From Podospora pseudoanserina (taxonomy: Eukaryota > Ascomycota > Sordariomycetes > Sordariales > Podosporaceae), in NCBI RefSeq assembly GCF_035222485.1, contig NC_085920.1, forward strand, positions 8,728,001 through 8,792,000: DNA of 64,000 bases, written 5' to 3'. Below are positions 54,588 through 64,000 of this stretch, in pieces; positions within the stretch are counted from its first letter, which is position 1; each line of letters opens with the position of its first letter. A program made the position numbers and the translations under genes. The notes below the pieces were generated by a model. That model made no database searches and was not told the origin of the DNA. It was given only the letters and a program-made list of their open reading frames with translations.

Positions 54588-56658
54588 GATGGCTAGACGT
54601 CGCTGAGGTTGTTGCTGGCACTAACTCCCTTGCCAACCGATGCGGGAAAGAAGCTGCCCATCCTATATACCCAGCTCGACAGTACCTACCTACCTGGGGA
54701 GTCGTGTTAGGGATTGAGACAATCGCCTTAAGGAAATATTTCGGAAGACATCCGTGAAAATGCAACATGGAGTGAATCTCTGGTTACATGTCCCCGCTAC
54801 TTTGTTCTTGGGCTGTTGAGTACATGATGGAAATAGCCATGATTCAAGTCAGTGTCATGTTCATGTGAAGTCATTCCGAGCCTTGACAACAAGATGCGCA
54901 CCAATAACGACTCAGCACCAACTACCGATTTTAGGTGGCTTGGTTGTTTTGCTCGAACAATGCAAAAATGCAACACTGACCAGGGAAGGAATACCAGGCA
55001 ACGGATATCCGTTGCAACGGTGCGCTTCCCTAGACATGGGGAAAGCCCAATTGAGGCTCGCCTAAGATGCTCCCCAGATCCAATGACTAAATCGGATCAC
55101 TCTCCCGAGCTTTTCGCAGCCAGACAGATCAGAAAAGTCCAGCGCGCCAAGATCATGGGCAATGTTCAAGATCATGCGAAGTTAGCCGCGCGTATAAGAG
55201 CTCTCGACATGCGTTGAAGTGGGACTGTGGCGACAGCGAGCCACAATCAAGTACACACATTCAGTTATATTCAAAACGGGGAGTATAAGTCCTGACGCTG
55301 CCGTACTAGTTGGGATTCCAGTGTACCTAGATATTCCTATCTTGTCAAGTACATGTCAAGTACAAGTCAGTTCATATGTTTCCTGGTCAATCTTTTATTC
55401 TCTTCATTTGTCAGGCATTGCTTGTGTCAAATTTCTGTTGCCAATCCAACTAGGTCGATACGACCCCAACTATACCTCCGTGGCTCGGCTAGGTTAGCTC
55501 CAGTCGTCAAGCCCAACTTCCATTTTAAGCACGGAGCTCTTCTTCTCAGGACCGACAAACTGGTCAAACACAAAACCTGTGTTTTCTCTTTTCTTTTTAT
55601 TTGCCGAACTTATCTGCCGACGTGACTACCAAGATGTCGATTGAGACGAGCACTCCGGCTCCCAACTCCGTGGGTTGAGGCTCATCTTTTGACTATTTAA
55701 CCGCTGCAGCTAAATTTCCGTTGTTTCGTTCTTAGCACATCGAGTCACCCTGAATCCGGGTAATCGGTCATGTACCTGTTGCGGAGAAATACCTTCATTA
55801 GCGCTCCCGTCCGCTTTGCAGATGGACAACACGTGGTCATAATGAGCCTGCCGCTGCCAATCAAACGGGAAAATAATTTGGAATTTGCATCCTTGCCTTT
55901 GACTAAAGTGTTTGCTGTTGTATGGGATGTGAAGAGAAGGTCTCAGCATCAGGATTGTCTCGGTATGACGAACTGCCACTTGCATGTGTTGATATTGACA
56001 AATGCATGCCATTTCAGAAGGTTTCTACAGCCCTAATCCCTATCGGAGTCCTCTCTGAGTTACACATCGAGACAAGAATACCATTGAAGCTGATATAGGA
56101 CAACCTCGCTGATAGGTGGCCAAGTGAGTATGAAGTCCTAGACCTAAAATTTCATCGCCCCACCAGCAACTGCGGTCAGAAAAAAAGCAGGCAAGCTGAG
56201 TCAGAGTTGTAAGAGCTGTGATGTGGCTACCTGAGTCATGTGGACTAAAACATCTAGTCTAGGGCTTACTCTGGGCTTCGCTCTTGAAGTTGAAAATGAC
56301 AGATACACTAGGGTCTTGGTACCTCACATTAGACGCTCTCTTCTCTGAGTCTTCTCTGAGAATGGTCATGATTCCGCGGTTAGAATTTTGACCATTCGGT
56401 GGGATTCGGGTCAGCACTTGGCTCGCAGGGAGAAAAGGGTCAAGGCACCAGTGACGCCACCAAAGTTGCTAGATAAACTCTGGAAGTTACCTAGAGTTGA
56501 GTGACTCACCGCCGTTGGATACCTACCTACCTACCTGCAGGTTAAAAACCCCCAAGTCAAATCCTTTTGTTTTTTTTTTGGCTTTTCGCCAGTCCTCACT
56601 TCATTCTGATCAAAATACTACAAAGGGGGATACCTGAAACAGTCCAAACGAAGAAAAG
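54588..56658. other. 2.1-kb gene-poor divergent region
   Basis: Between the divergent feruloyl esterase (-) and CinA-like gene (+). It contains ACCT repeats at about 54683 and 56521 and a T-run near 56570. The 121-codon frame at 54852-55217 has no domain or signal and is not called. Confidence 0.4.
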
Positions 56659-57195
56659 ATGTCGGCCTTTCTGGCCCGTAACACAGAGACGCTGCTCGAC
56701 ATCGCAGCAGATGTGATACAGCTTCTTAAATCCTCGAACGCCACTGTTGGGGTTGCCGAGTCTCTCACAGCAGGGGGTGTCATGGTCGCCCTCACGTCTG
56801 TCCCAGGAGCCAGCGCTGTCTTCCTTGGAGGCGTCGTCTCTTATGCCACACCCCTCAAGCAAACACTCTTGAGTGTCGACGCAACTCTAATCGCTAAAGA
56901 GGGAGTCATTCATGAGGAGGTTGCTTCTCAAATGGCAGAAGGTGCGCGCAGGATAACGACACATGACGACGCTCCTCCCACGACGTGGGGAGTTGGCACT
57001 ACTGGCGTTGCTGGACCTGATAAGCAAGATGGGAAGGCAGTTGGGACGGTCTATATCGGCATTGCCAGCCCCACTGGTAGCAAGGCGTTTGGTCCGTTCA
57101 ACTTTCCAGGGACAAGAGAAAGAATACGGGAGGCAACAGTCATGGAGGCACTCGCAAGGTTGCGAGAAGAGTTGATGAAGGCGAGACAGGCATGA
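56659..57195 (+). CDS. stand-alone CinA C-terminal/PncC-type amidohydrolase
   Basis: Single-exon frame of 178 residues, the length of a stand-alone CinA C-terminal domain. Motifs are VGVAESLTAGGVMVALTSVP near residue 30, FLGGVVSYATPLKQTLLSV, and VGTTGVAGPD(K)QDGKAVGTVYIG. The Ser and Thr of AESLTAG and the GTTGVAGPD loop are the known catalytic parts of bacterial PncC, which turns NMN into NaMN and ammonia. A role in pyridine-nucleotide salvage is therefore likely; in fungi this is not well studied. It starts at MSAFLARN after a pyrimidine-rich leader. No introns and bacterial-type architecture make past transfer from bacteria plausible but unproven. Confidence 0.92.
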   Translation: MSAFLARNTETLLDIAADVIQLLKSSNATVGVAESLTAGGVMVALTSVPGASAVFLGGVVSYATPLKQTLLSVDATLIAKEGVIHEEVASQMAEGARRITTHDDAPPTTWGVGTTGVAGPDKQDGKAVGTVYIGIASPTGSKAFGPFNFPGTRERIREATVMEALARLREELMKARQA

Positions 57196-59904
57196 TGGCG
57201 TCATCATGAAAACGGCTGAAGATTTGTTGGAGGCGAGGATGGATGCAAAGTTCACTTGTTTGTTAGAAGGGGATCTGGGTCGTTGATTTGTTGTGGGGCA
57301 CCTACAAAGGGTCTATTTTTCACCAGAACCACAAACAACTAACAACAACATTGAAATATTAATTTGTCAACCAGTTCCCCTGCCTTTTTGGCCTCTCTTT
57401 CGCGGGCAGTAACTTCACTAGGCCACCGCCCTACATTTGTTTTTGGCTTCCAAGTTTGTCTTGTCTTCCCTACCCATCAACAGGCATGATTAATTGCATA
57501 CTTCATCTGCACCCAATTACAGGCCTGTACAAGGAAAAGCATCTTTTTGTTCTTTCTAGCGCATAAGTACGCTTGCACTTTATTTGGATAGGTCAAAGTG
57601 ATGATAGCATCTCTTGTGGGTATGCATTTCTCAGGTAAGGCAGATTCGGATGACATGCCAGCCGGTCTCTCTTCGGCAAATCTCTTGTCAATACACGTGC
57701 CGTATGGAGAATATCTGTTTGTGCCTCAAAGCCACACTATGGACATTTAGTTTATGACGTACCTGTGTGACTGAAACTTCTAAATGCCTGCACGAGGTCA
57801 GTCGGAGCTCGTAAAGAAGAATTTGGTAAGTGATATTACAAGAACGAGTTCTATTGTTCATGTGTTTACTCTAAGATTATGATTACAGTCTTCTAGGTTG
57901 TGAGAGCTCCCAAATAGGTAGTGTCGTTGGTGTCGCTTTAGCAGGATTTGTGGAGAAGGATTACCGCTACTTAATAGAAGGTAGTTATTGGTGCGTACTA
58001 GGTTCGGGGAATCACGGGGGCTTTTGAGAAGCTGGCTGTTACGGTTAGTTGAGTACCTAGGGTATTGGCTAGCGATTGTTTTTTCTCAATACCGATTACC
58101 TGGTTAACCCGCGGAGCAGGAATCGATGCAGGTTGCAAAACCAGGGCTCAGTGGAGTAGATCAACAGGGTGGACTTAATGGTTAGACTCAGTTCAGGCAA
58201 GCAGGACGCTGCTGTGTTTGGTAGATGGATTGCATGCTCGTCGAGTAGATTTTATACATGGGTATGGTACGTTGCTTTGGATGTCTTTCTTATCATAACA
58301 TCAGTTTAATCCCATGCCTCATATCAGCTGTCTGAGTTCCAAACCCGACAGAATCCAGGCTCGGGGTGGTTAGCTACCTAGTGTTACGGTGTATTTTGAC
58401 AAACTCTTGAGTTCAGTCCCTGGGATCTAAGACAACCCGAAAAACTACAACATCAATATCTTTTGTCTCGGGAGGTAGATGAACTGGTTGATGACGGTGG
58501 CAGGGTGTAGTCTGCATGTGGCGCAGGGTTCTCGGCCCGGCATGAGAATAGTATGCCATAGCTTCCAGGAAATGGAGAAGTCAACTAGGATTGCATGGTC
58601 TGGGATTTCAATTTTCATGGGTCGCTGCCGATGATGCTGTCTCACCTACGTTTTCGTGAGATGAGATGGTGTTCCTACACGAGGCACCGGGTGTCTGGTT
58701 CGCGATCTGATTGGTTTTGCGGCCCATAAAACACTGCCTGAGATAGCCGAGGTGGGCGAGCTTCGTGGTTGTGGCTTCCAGTTGCGCGACAACTTTGCCG
58801 CTGAGCTGCTGTCGACTTATAATTGAAGAATTTGTTTTCTCACAGATAAATAAGGTTCCATCACAACCGCCTGCCACCCTCATCTCGGCAATGGCGCAGC
58901 CAAAGCCAGTCACGCTCATCGCCCTACAGGGCACCTGGACCGGCCCGGGTTCCTGCAAATCCCACGTGTGAATTCTCCAGGCCATCCCCAATGATCTCAA
59001 GCCACAGAGCTTTCATGCTCTGCACTGTACCCTGATTAAACCAATTGTATTCTGCTTGGTGCAGGTTTATGGCACAGGAATCTCGATGCCTGGTGTACAA
59101 CGGGGATGACGGGCCGAGTTCGCACAGGGCTCGCAAGTGCGGGCCGTCGAACAGACTGCTCATCGTGCCTTGTCGATCCACGCCAGTCAGTGAATCTTCT
59201 ATTCAGGTAAATTTAGTTGCTTAGAAACCTTAGGGGGCCTTGTGGTTTTGTTGATCGTTTCTCTGTGCCTGTGCCATGTTTGTGGTTAGAATATACCCTA
59301 CAGTACTGTGTTCCTGCCTGCGGGATAGAGTGCCATTCCATTTCTCCGCACTCACATATTGACAAAGCTTGTCAGGCGGGGCAGAGATTGGTTCTCCCCG
59401 CTTCCAAGGCTCTGACCAGCTCAGTCGTCTTCAGGGGCATTGCTCATGCTGATTGGCGACATGTTTACGAGCAGTGGAGCGCGGAGGGAGGCGGAGCAAG
59501 TCAAGCATCCCACTTGCACGGGCCATCTGCCAAGCAGAAGACGCTGGTGTGCCTTCCATGTCATCGACAAGCTTCATCAAAATTGGCATCACGAGCGAGT
59601 TGGGGGCCGTTTCTTCATTCCAGCAGAACCGACAGGGCGAACTTGGGTTCAAAGGTGGTGAATAACAATGGGATATAAACTTTGCGGGCGCGGGCCTTCT
59701 TTCTCGAGAGGGCCCTCCAATCACTCGTCCACAGTCCCAGTCCACATGAGCTCCTTCCCGAGGTCATCTGCCAACCTTTCATCGTCAAACTCAGCTTGTT
59801 TCAGCCAGTTCAAAGCCAGGGATGTGAATAGTGTCTGATAGGTTCTATATGCAGTCGCGCTATAAATCCTGACCCTATGGGAGCTTGTATGACCGCTTCA
59901 TACA
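57196..59904. other. 2.7-kb gene-poor region
   Basis: The longest gap beside the 14.9-18.2 kb one. The 130-codon minus frame at 58608-59000 and the 153-codon plus frame at 59217-59678 show no domain, splice pattern or signal. The region may hold long regulatory sequence of the Zn2Cys6 gene or non-coding transcripts. Confidence 0.4.
59861..59867 (+). promoter_or_regulatory. TATA-like box of the Zn2Cys6 gene
   Basis: TATAAAT lies 44 bp upstream of ATG 59905. A transcription start about 30 bp downstream would leave 59905 as the first start codon, which supports the chosen start over ATGs at 59877 and 59889. Confidence 0.45.
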
Positions 59905-61884
59905 ATGGCACCATCGGCATCACCCTCCCATACACCTGGCCCACACACGGTCGTCTCTCCCCCGTCCAACCAAAGGCGTGCCAGTACCCCCAAGGTCCGT
60001 ACCGGCTGCATCACTTGCAAGAATCGACATGTCAAGTGCGATGAGCGCAAGCCGACGTGTTCCCGCTGTGAAAAAGCACGCATGGAGTGCCATGGCTATC
60101 TCGCCAAAACGGATCAAAAAGCAGCAAGAAAGTCGTCTAGCAAGTCCGCAACTATTCAAGGAGGCCCGCGGCCGTTACAGATGATACGTCCCGCACGGGT
60201 AACGCCTTTCTGCCCCGAAAAAGACATAATCTACCATGACTTCTTCCGGTATACCCTTGTCAACGATCTTGCTGGCTATCTCCACGCCGACTTTTGGTCC
60301 CGGGTTGTGCTTTGCGAGGGTATTCGGGACAGTTGTGTCAACCACGCCATATTTGCCATTGGCGCGCTTTCTCAGGCTCTCTTTGTTGAAGCTAGGCTTG
60401 ATAGATCACTTGCTCGACAATCGTCTGGCTCGCCACCGTCCCCTCCACACTCTCATGTTCGTTGGCACCATATATACAATCCCCATTACCAGGCGGCCAT
60501 CCGCCACCAAAACCAGGCAATATCGCTGTGTTTACAACGAATACGGAACGATGGAGATTCCATGTCCGCTCGAAACCTTCTTGTCATCACGTTGCTTCTC
60601 GTCGGCTACGAACTTCTTCAGGGTGACGTAGAAGCCGCTGATGGACTTATGACAAGCGGCATCCGACTGCTTCGAGTCTCGATAACAACCCTTAGGGACG
60701 CAGCACGCCGGAACACCGGGCCTACCAACTATGTCAACCGCGAAGATGAAGACACGCAAGATATGGAGTACATCCTCCCTTTTTTGAGTGTAACGTCCAA
60801 CCTGCGTCCCAGCCCGCCACCCCATTACACAATCCCCAGCTCTTCTCTTGAATGTAACGACCTCCCGGTCTTTGGGAAAACTAGCGCAGTGAAGTGTACT
60901 TTTCTTTGGGGCAATTTTCACACACGGTGCTTGTCATTTATCTCGCAGGCTATGCAGCGTACCTTTGCTGGACAACCCCTTCCAACAAACGAGAGACACT
61001 CCCTCTGGGCAGAACAAGCACAACTTTGGAACTCATCTCGCCAATGGCAGCAAGTGCTATCTGATTACAAAGCAGCGGTCAGCCCTGAAGACGTTCGAAC
61101 TAGAAAGATAATGTTACTGCTCCTTCTGCAATGCTACACAGACCTCATCTGCCTCGCGTGGTGCCTGGATCCAGCAGGCACAGCTTTGGACCACTGCGAG
61201 CCCGATTTCGGGCAGCTGCTCAACATAGCCCTCGAATTCTCTGAGGATCGAGAGCCCATGACCACGAACGGATTTATACTCTCCGGTGGAAACGTCACCG
61301 GTCCCCTGATTTTGATTGCGACAAAGTGCCGAACTAGTCGGACCCTGAGGTGGCAGGCGCTCGAGGCTTTCAGAAAAATGTCTTGGCGGACAGGAGCATG
61401 GGATGCCAAAGTCTTTGTGTCTGTGGCTGGTTTGGTATCGCTGGAGGAGGCGGCTCGGGATGAGGGAGGTCGAATAGATCCCATCAACAGGTGGCTATGT
61501 ACCGGTATACACTCGGATGTGGATAGCATGAAGGTTATGGGGGAGTATACAAGAGCATCATCTGATGAGAAGGGTGATCCGATAAAGAAATATTTGGTCT
61601 TGAATGTAGATGGACGGCGGTTCCTAGCTGAGGGGGAGGGAACTATGGACCCGAGTTTGACAAAGGTTGATCCTGATCTAGGATGTGTTGGAAATACTCA
61701 TGGACAACTGGCAGGTCAAATTACGAATCATGGTCTCGACGCTGATATGGGTAGCAGCATAAACGGGGCACTGTCGCCAGCTTCAGCGGTTACGAGGTCG
61801 GATTTTGATTCACCCTTACCTGTACCCACAGAGTACAACTCAAATTGGGATGGTCTGTCAAGTCGGGAGGATACCTTGGTGTAG
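59905..61884 (+). CDS. Zn2Cys6 fungal transcription factor
   Basis: Single-exon frame of 659 residues. The N-terminus carries a complete Zn2Cys6 binuclear cluster with cysteines at 35, 38, 45, 52, 55 and 62 (RTGCITCKNRHVKC, then TCSRCEKARMEC), followed by a basic linker. The rest has the helical look of the fungal-specific regulatory domain (DFWSRVVLCEGIRDSCVNHA, IFAIGALSQALF, AIRHQNQAISLCL). The C-terminus is Gly/Asp/Ser-rich and disordered. It should bind CGG-type DNA as a dimer in the nucleus. It converges on the HSL-type esterase, 146 bp away; the pair could be regulator and target, but nothing in the sequence proves it. Target genes are unknown. Confidence 0.92.
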   Translation: MAPSASPSHTPGPHTVVSPPSNQRRASTPKVRTGCITCKNRHVKCDERKPTCSRCEKARMECHGYLAKTDQKAARKSSSKSATIQGGPRPLQMIRPARVTPFCPEKDIIYHDFFRYTLVNDLAGYLHADFWSRVVLCEGIRDSCVNHAIFAIGALSQALFVEARLDRSLARQSSGSPPSPPHSHVRWHHIYNPHYQAAIRHQNQAISLCLQRIRNDGDSMSARNLLVITLLLVGYELLQGDVEAADGLMTSGIRLLRVSITTLRDAARRNTGPTNYVNREDEDTQDMEYILPFLSVTSNLRPSPPPHYTIPSSSLECNDLPVFGKTSAVKCTFLWGNFHTRCLSFISQAMQRTFAGQPLPTNERHSLWAEQAQLWNSSRQWQQVLSDYKAAVSPEDVRTRKIMLLLLLQCYTDLICLAWCLDPAGTALDHCEPDFGQLLNIALEFSEDREPMTTNGFILSGGNVTGPLILIATKCRTSRTLRWQALEAFRKMSWRTGAWDAKVFVSVAGLVSLEEAARDEGGRIDPINRWLCTGIHSDVDSMKVMGEYTRASSDEKGDPIKKYLVLNVDGRRFLAEGEGTMDPSLTKVDPDLGCVGNTHGQLAGQITNHGLDADMGSSINGALSPASAVTRSDFDSPLPVPTEYNSNWDGLSSREDTLV

Positions 61885-62030
61885 ATACGATTTAAACCCC
61901 ACATCATGAGCTTGGGCGATGGATAGAATCATGGACGGCACATATACGGTTATATCAAACGTGTAGGTAGGTAGAGCATACAATGCAGAATCAATGACAC
62001 CAGGACAGAGTTGCCCTGTTTCGAGCGGGA

Positions 62031-63148
62031 TCATTCCTTTTCATAGCCGTAAACGATCGCTCCCACAAGCTTCCCCAGTTCTCGAGTTGCATCACCAGCA
62101 GCGTGACACCACGGCGTCATTTGAAGCCACCCGTGAATTAGGTCTTCATGATGAACCCACTTGACATCGACACCTGCTTCCTTCAGTTTGCTGGCATATT
62201 CGATGCCCACGTCTCTCAAGGGATCAAATCCGTTTGTTATAACAGCCGCCTTGGGCTGGTTTGCCAAATCTTTTGCAGGTTGGTAGCCGGGAGATATGTA
62301 TGCATCCAGTGGTGAAGGACCTGCGTTGTGTCAGCTGACACCAAAGTCGGGAATACACTAAAATCACAAAGCAGCTCACCATTCGCCTTTGATGGTCTTG
62401 GCATATAGTGCGCCGCAAAGCTGAAGATACCATTGGTGTGCAAGTAATAGCCCGAGCTATTCTCCTTTGCTGCCAGGGTGTCAAATGGAAGGCGAGCCGT
62501 CGGGTAGACCAGAATCTGGGCACAGAGGGGCTTCTTGCCCTTGTCTCGGCGCCGTAAACAAACTGCAGCAGTCAGGTTGCCTCCAGACGAGTCACCGCCG
62601 CCAGCAACACGATCGGCACGCACGCCTCGATTCCTGCCCTCCTCGCTCTGAACCCAGTCGATCACAGCGTCATACTCATCCAGTTGAACAGGATATCGAA
62701 ACTCGGGGGCAGGGCGATAGTCGAAACAATAGACCTGGCAGCCAGACCTCTCTGCCACGAGCCTCAAACCATTTTCGAACTCATCCACGCTTCCTACGGT
62801 GTATCCACCCCCATGGCAATAGATTAGTGCACCTGCCTCGCCTCTGTCTCTCCAGTCTTCGGCTGACTCGGGATACAGAATCCGGATGGGAATCGTGCCG
62901 TGCGGGCCCCGGATCGCCGTAAACTCGACACTGCCGATGGCATTTACGCCCTTCTTCAGATTGTGAATACCAAAGATTTTTTGGTGGTGAGCACGCTCGG
63001 TGATGAAGCCTTTGGAGCCTCCCAGCTCGAGATCCGGATTGTTGTCCAGGAAGTCCTCAAGCGCGCCGTTGGGACGACGAGACCGAGTGCCGATCGGGGG
63101 GTTGGGAATGGATGAAGACATTTTGGGATCTCCGTTTCCTTGAGTCAT
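62031..63148 (-). CDS. alpha/beta-hydrolase, hormone-sensitive-lipase type
   Basis: Exons (minus) 63148-62380 and 62320-62031; the 59-nt intron 62379-62321 has donor GTGAGC, branch CAGCTGAC and acceptor ACGCAG, joining PRPSKANG-PSPLDAYISPGYQ. Spliced length is 352 residues; an in-frame ATG at 63121 (MSSSIPNPP) is an alternative start. The oxyanion motif HGGG is at 112-115 (YCHGGGYTVGS), the nucleophile Ser in GGDSSGG near 187, the acid in NGFDPLRDVG and the catalytic His in LIHGWLQM. No signal peptide, so cytosolic. These enzymes hydrolyse short acyl esters or lactones and often occur beside secondary-metabolite or detoxification genes. The convergent Zn2Cys6 gene is a candidate regulator. 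Confidence 0.92.
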
Positions 63149-63840
63149 GGCAAAGGTGTTTCTTTGGGTCTTGGCGGCATTGTCCAGGGAGATAATTGCC
63201 AGAGGTTCATCTCAAGTAGCTGGAGGAGAGAGGCCCGGTGTGGTAGCGGTGCAAGCTCCGAAAACGAACGTCATGTTGATGTATTCTCTTTGTTGAGGCG
63301 GCGATGATGGCAGAGATGAACTAAAGTTCGCGCTAAGAAATTCGCTGCCATCATGACAGCTGTGGTGTCTCCCCGTCTGGAGTCGTTCCTGCCGGTAGTT
63401 GGCCTTATCCCTTATCGTTGATGGGGAGGGGTTGGAGGGGCCATGACGTCCCCTTTTTCTCGGCTGGGACTGGGCAGCCAATGGGCGCATGTTGACATCA
63501 ACAAAAGTCCCACCCTCGTGTTGCTTTTTTTCACTGGTTCGGCGGCTGCCAAGAGCGCGAACCCAATCAATTATCAATTGGCACAAAGAGTGCACAGCCG
63601 TCAAGGTCTGGTTGTCGTGCGACGCCAATATTTATTTTGTTATTTTTTCCACAGACGGGCCCTCTTCTCCGCTGGAATCGCAGCAACAGCCCAGAGGAAA
63701 CCAACAACACTAAACCCGGCACTTTGGCGCATTGCTCACGCCGCCCCGCAACGTCAGACAGCTCACTTGCGCGTGATGCGACGACTCGTCTCATAAGACG
63801 CGTCTTCCCTTGACTGGGGGCCCCGCCGTTAGACCCGACA
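63149..63840. other. divergent promoter region, 0.7 kb
   Basis: Between the esterase (-) and the gene that starts at 63841 (+). Frames here (e.g. 63443-63796) have no domain. Presumed promoter for both. Confidence 0.45.
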
Positions 63841-64000
63841 ATGCGGCACCCGACCCGGGATGGTCTTGCCTGGGACGACAATGGTCTCGGCCCGGTCGCG
63901 AGGTGGACCAGACAACCCGACATCGAAGCCGTCGAGCGTGTATGTCGCCGCGCCCTCAACATCAACCACACTGCCGACTGCAACGTCCACCTGCATGCCA
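63841..64000 (+). CDS. 5' end of a gene cut by the window edge (APH-like?)
   Basis: ATG 63841 opens a frame that stays open to the end of the window, 53 codons. It reads MRHPTRDGLAWDDNGLGPVA and RWTRQPDIEAVERVCRRALN and closes with HTADCNVHLHA. The RQPDIEAVERVCRRAL-type helix followed by a CNV strand resembles the start of fungal aminoglycoside-phosphotransferase-like proteins, but only the N-terminus is present, so the family is tentative. It is divergent from the esterase. Confidence 0.55.
   Translation, partial: MRHPTRDGLAWDDNGLGPVARWTRQPDIEAVERVCRRALNINHTADCNVHLHA

Noticed and set aside
54852-55217. 121-codon frame
   Set aside because: Composition is unremarkable, with no domain and no promoter-like context. 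It overlaps other short frames.
58608-59000. 130-codon minus-strand frame
   Set aside because: No family resemblance, and the start lies inside an overlapping plus-strand frame. Chance opening is likely.

Overview
The window looks like nuclear DNA of a filamentous ascomycete, probably a Sordariomycete. Genes are monocistronic and lie on both strands. Most are cut by 49-100 nt introns with GTNNGT-type donors, CTNAC-type branch points and YAG acceptors. There is a CYP505 P450-reductase fusion, a Zn2Cys6 regulator, a fungal hybrid histidine kinase, a carbohydrate esterase with a fungal CBM1 tail, an intron-containing eukaryotic tRNA-Leu, and a Pot2/Fot1-like DNA transposon carrying CpA-to-TpA type stop codons that look like repeat-induced point mutation (RIP). 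The species cannot be named from the sequence. Coordinates given for spliced genes are outer bounds; exon borders are in each entry.

Layout. 0.8-9.3 kb: a soluble twin-ABC ATPase (-), the proteasome assembly factor UMP1 (+), a prenylated ubiquitin-fold protein (-) and an OPT-family transporter (-) with one in-frame TGA at a conserved position. 10.9-14.9 kb: a Ser/Thr-rich GPI-anchored protein (+) and a very acidic, probably nuclear protein (-). 18.2-25.4 kb: a kinesin-6-like motor (+), an Erg6-like sterol methyltransferase (-) and a phenol-hydroxylase-type flavin monooxygenase (-). 26.4-29.6 kb: a HeLo-like/SesA-like N-terminus fused to a low-molecular-weight phosphatase fold without its catalytic cysteine (+), and a secreted protein built from three cysteine-rich modules, each split by an intron at the same place (+). 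30.6-43.7 kb: a PAS/GAF hybrid histidine kinase (+), a CYP505 self-sufficient P450 (+), a damaged two-membrane-segment fungal protein (+) and a secreted GMC oxidoreductase (-).

44.2-50.2 kb is the accessory part. It holds two decayed copies of an aminoglycoside-phosphotransferase-like (APH) kinase gene, with a 1.86-kb Pot2/Fot1-like transposon between them. One APH copy also carries a 188-bp insertion flanked by an 8-bp target duplication, and the other copy shows the empty site. The stretch ends at a tRNA-Leu(AAG). 50.7-64 kb returns to ordinary genes: an EXPERA-domain membrane protein (+), a single-pass ER/secretory protein (-), a feruloyl esterase with CBM1 (-), a stand-alone CinA/PncC amidohydrolase (+), a Zn2Cys6 factor (+) converging on an HSL-type esterase (-), and the 5' end of a further gene cut by the window edge.

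There is no clear biosynthetic cluster. The mix of P450, flavoenzymes, GMC oxidase and feruloyl esterase fits a plant-litter saprotroph or plant-associated fungus. The most unusual gene is the HeLo-like/pseudophosphatase fusion at 26.4 kb. No LTR or virus-derived element was recognised.
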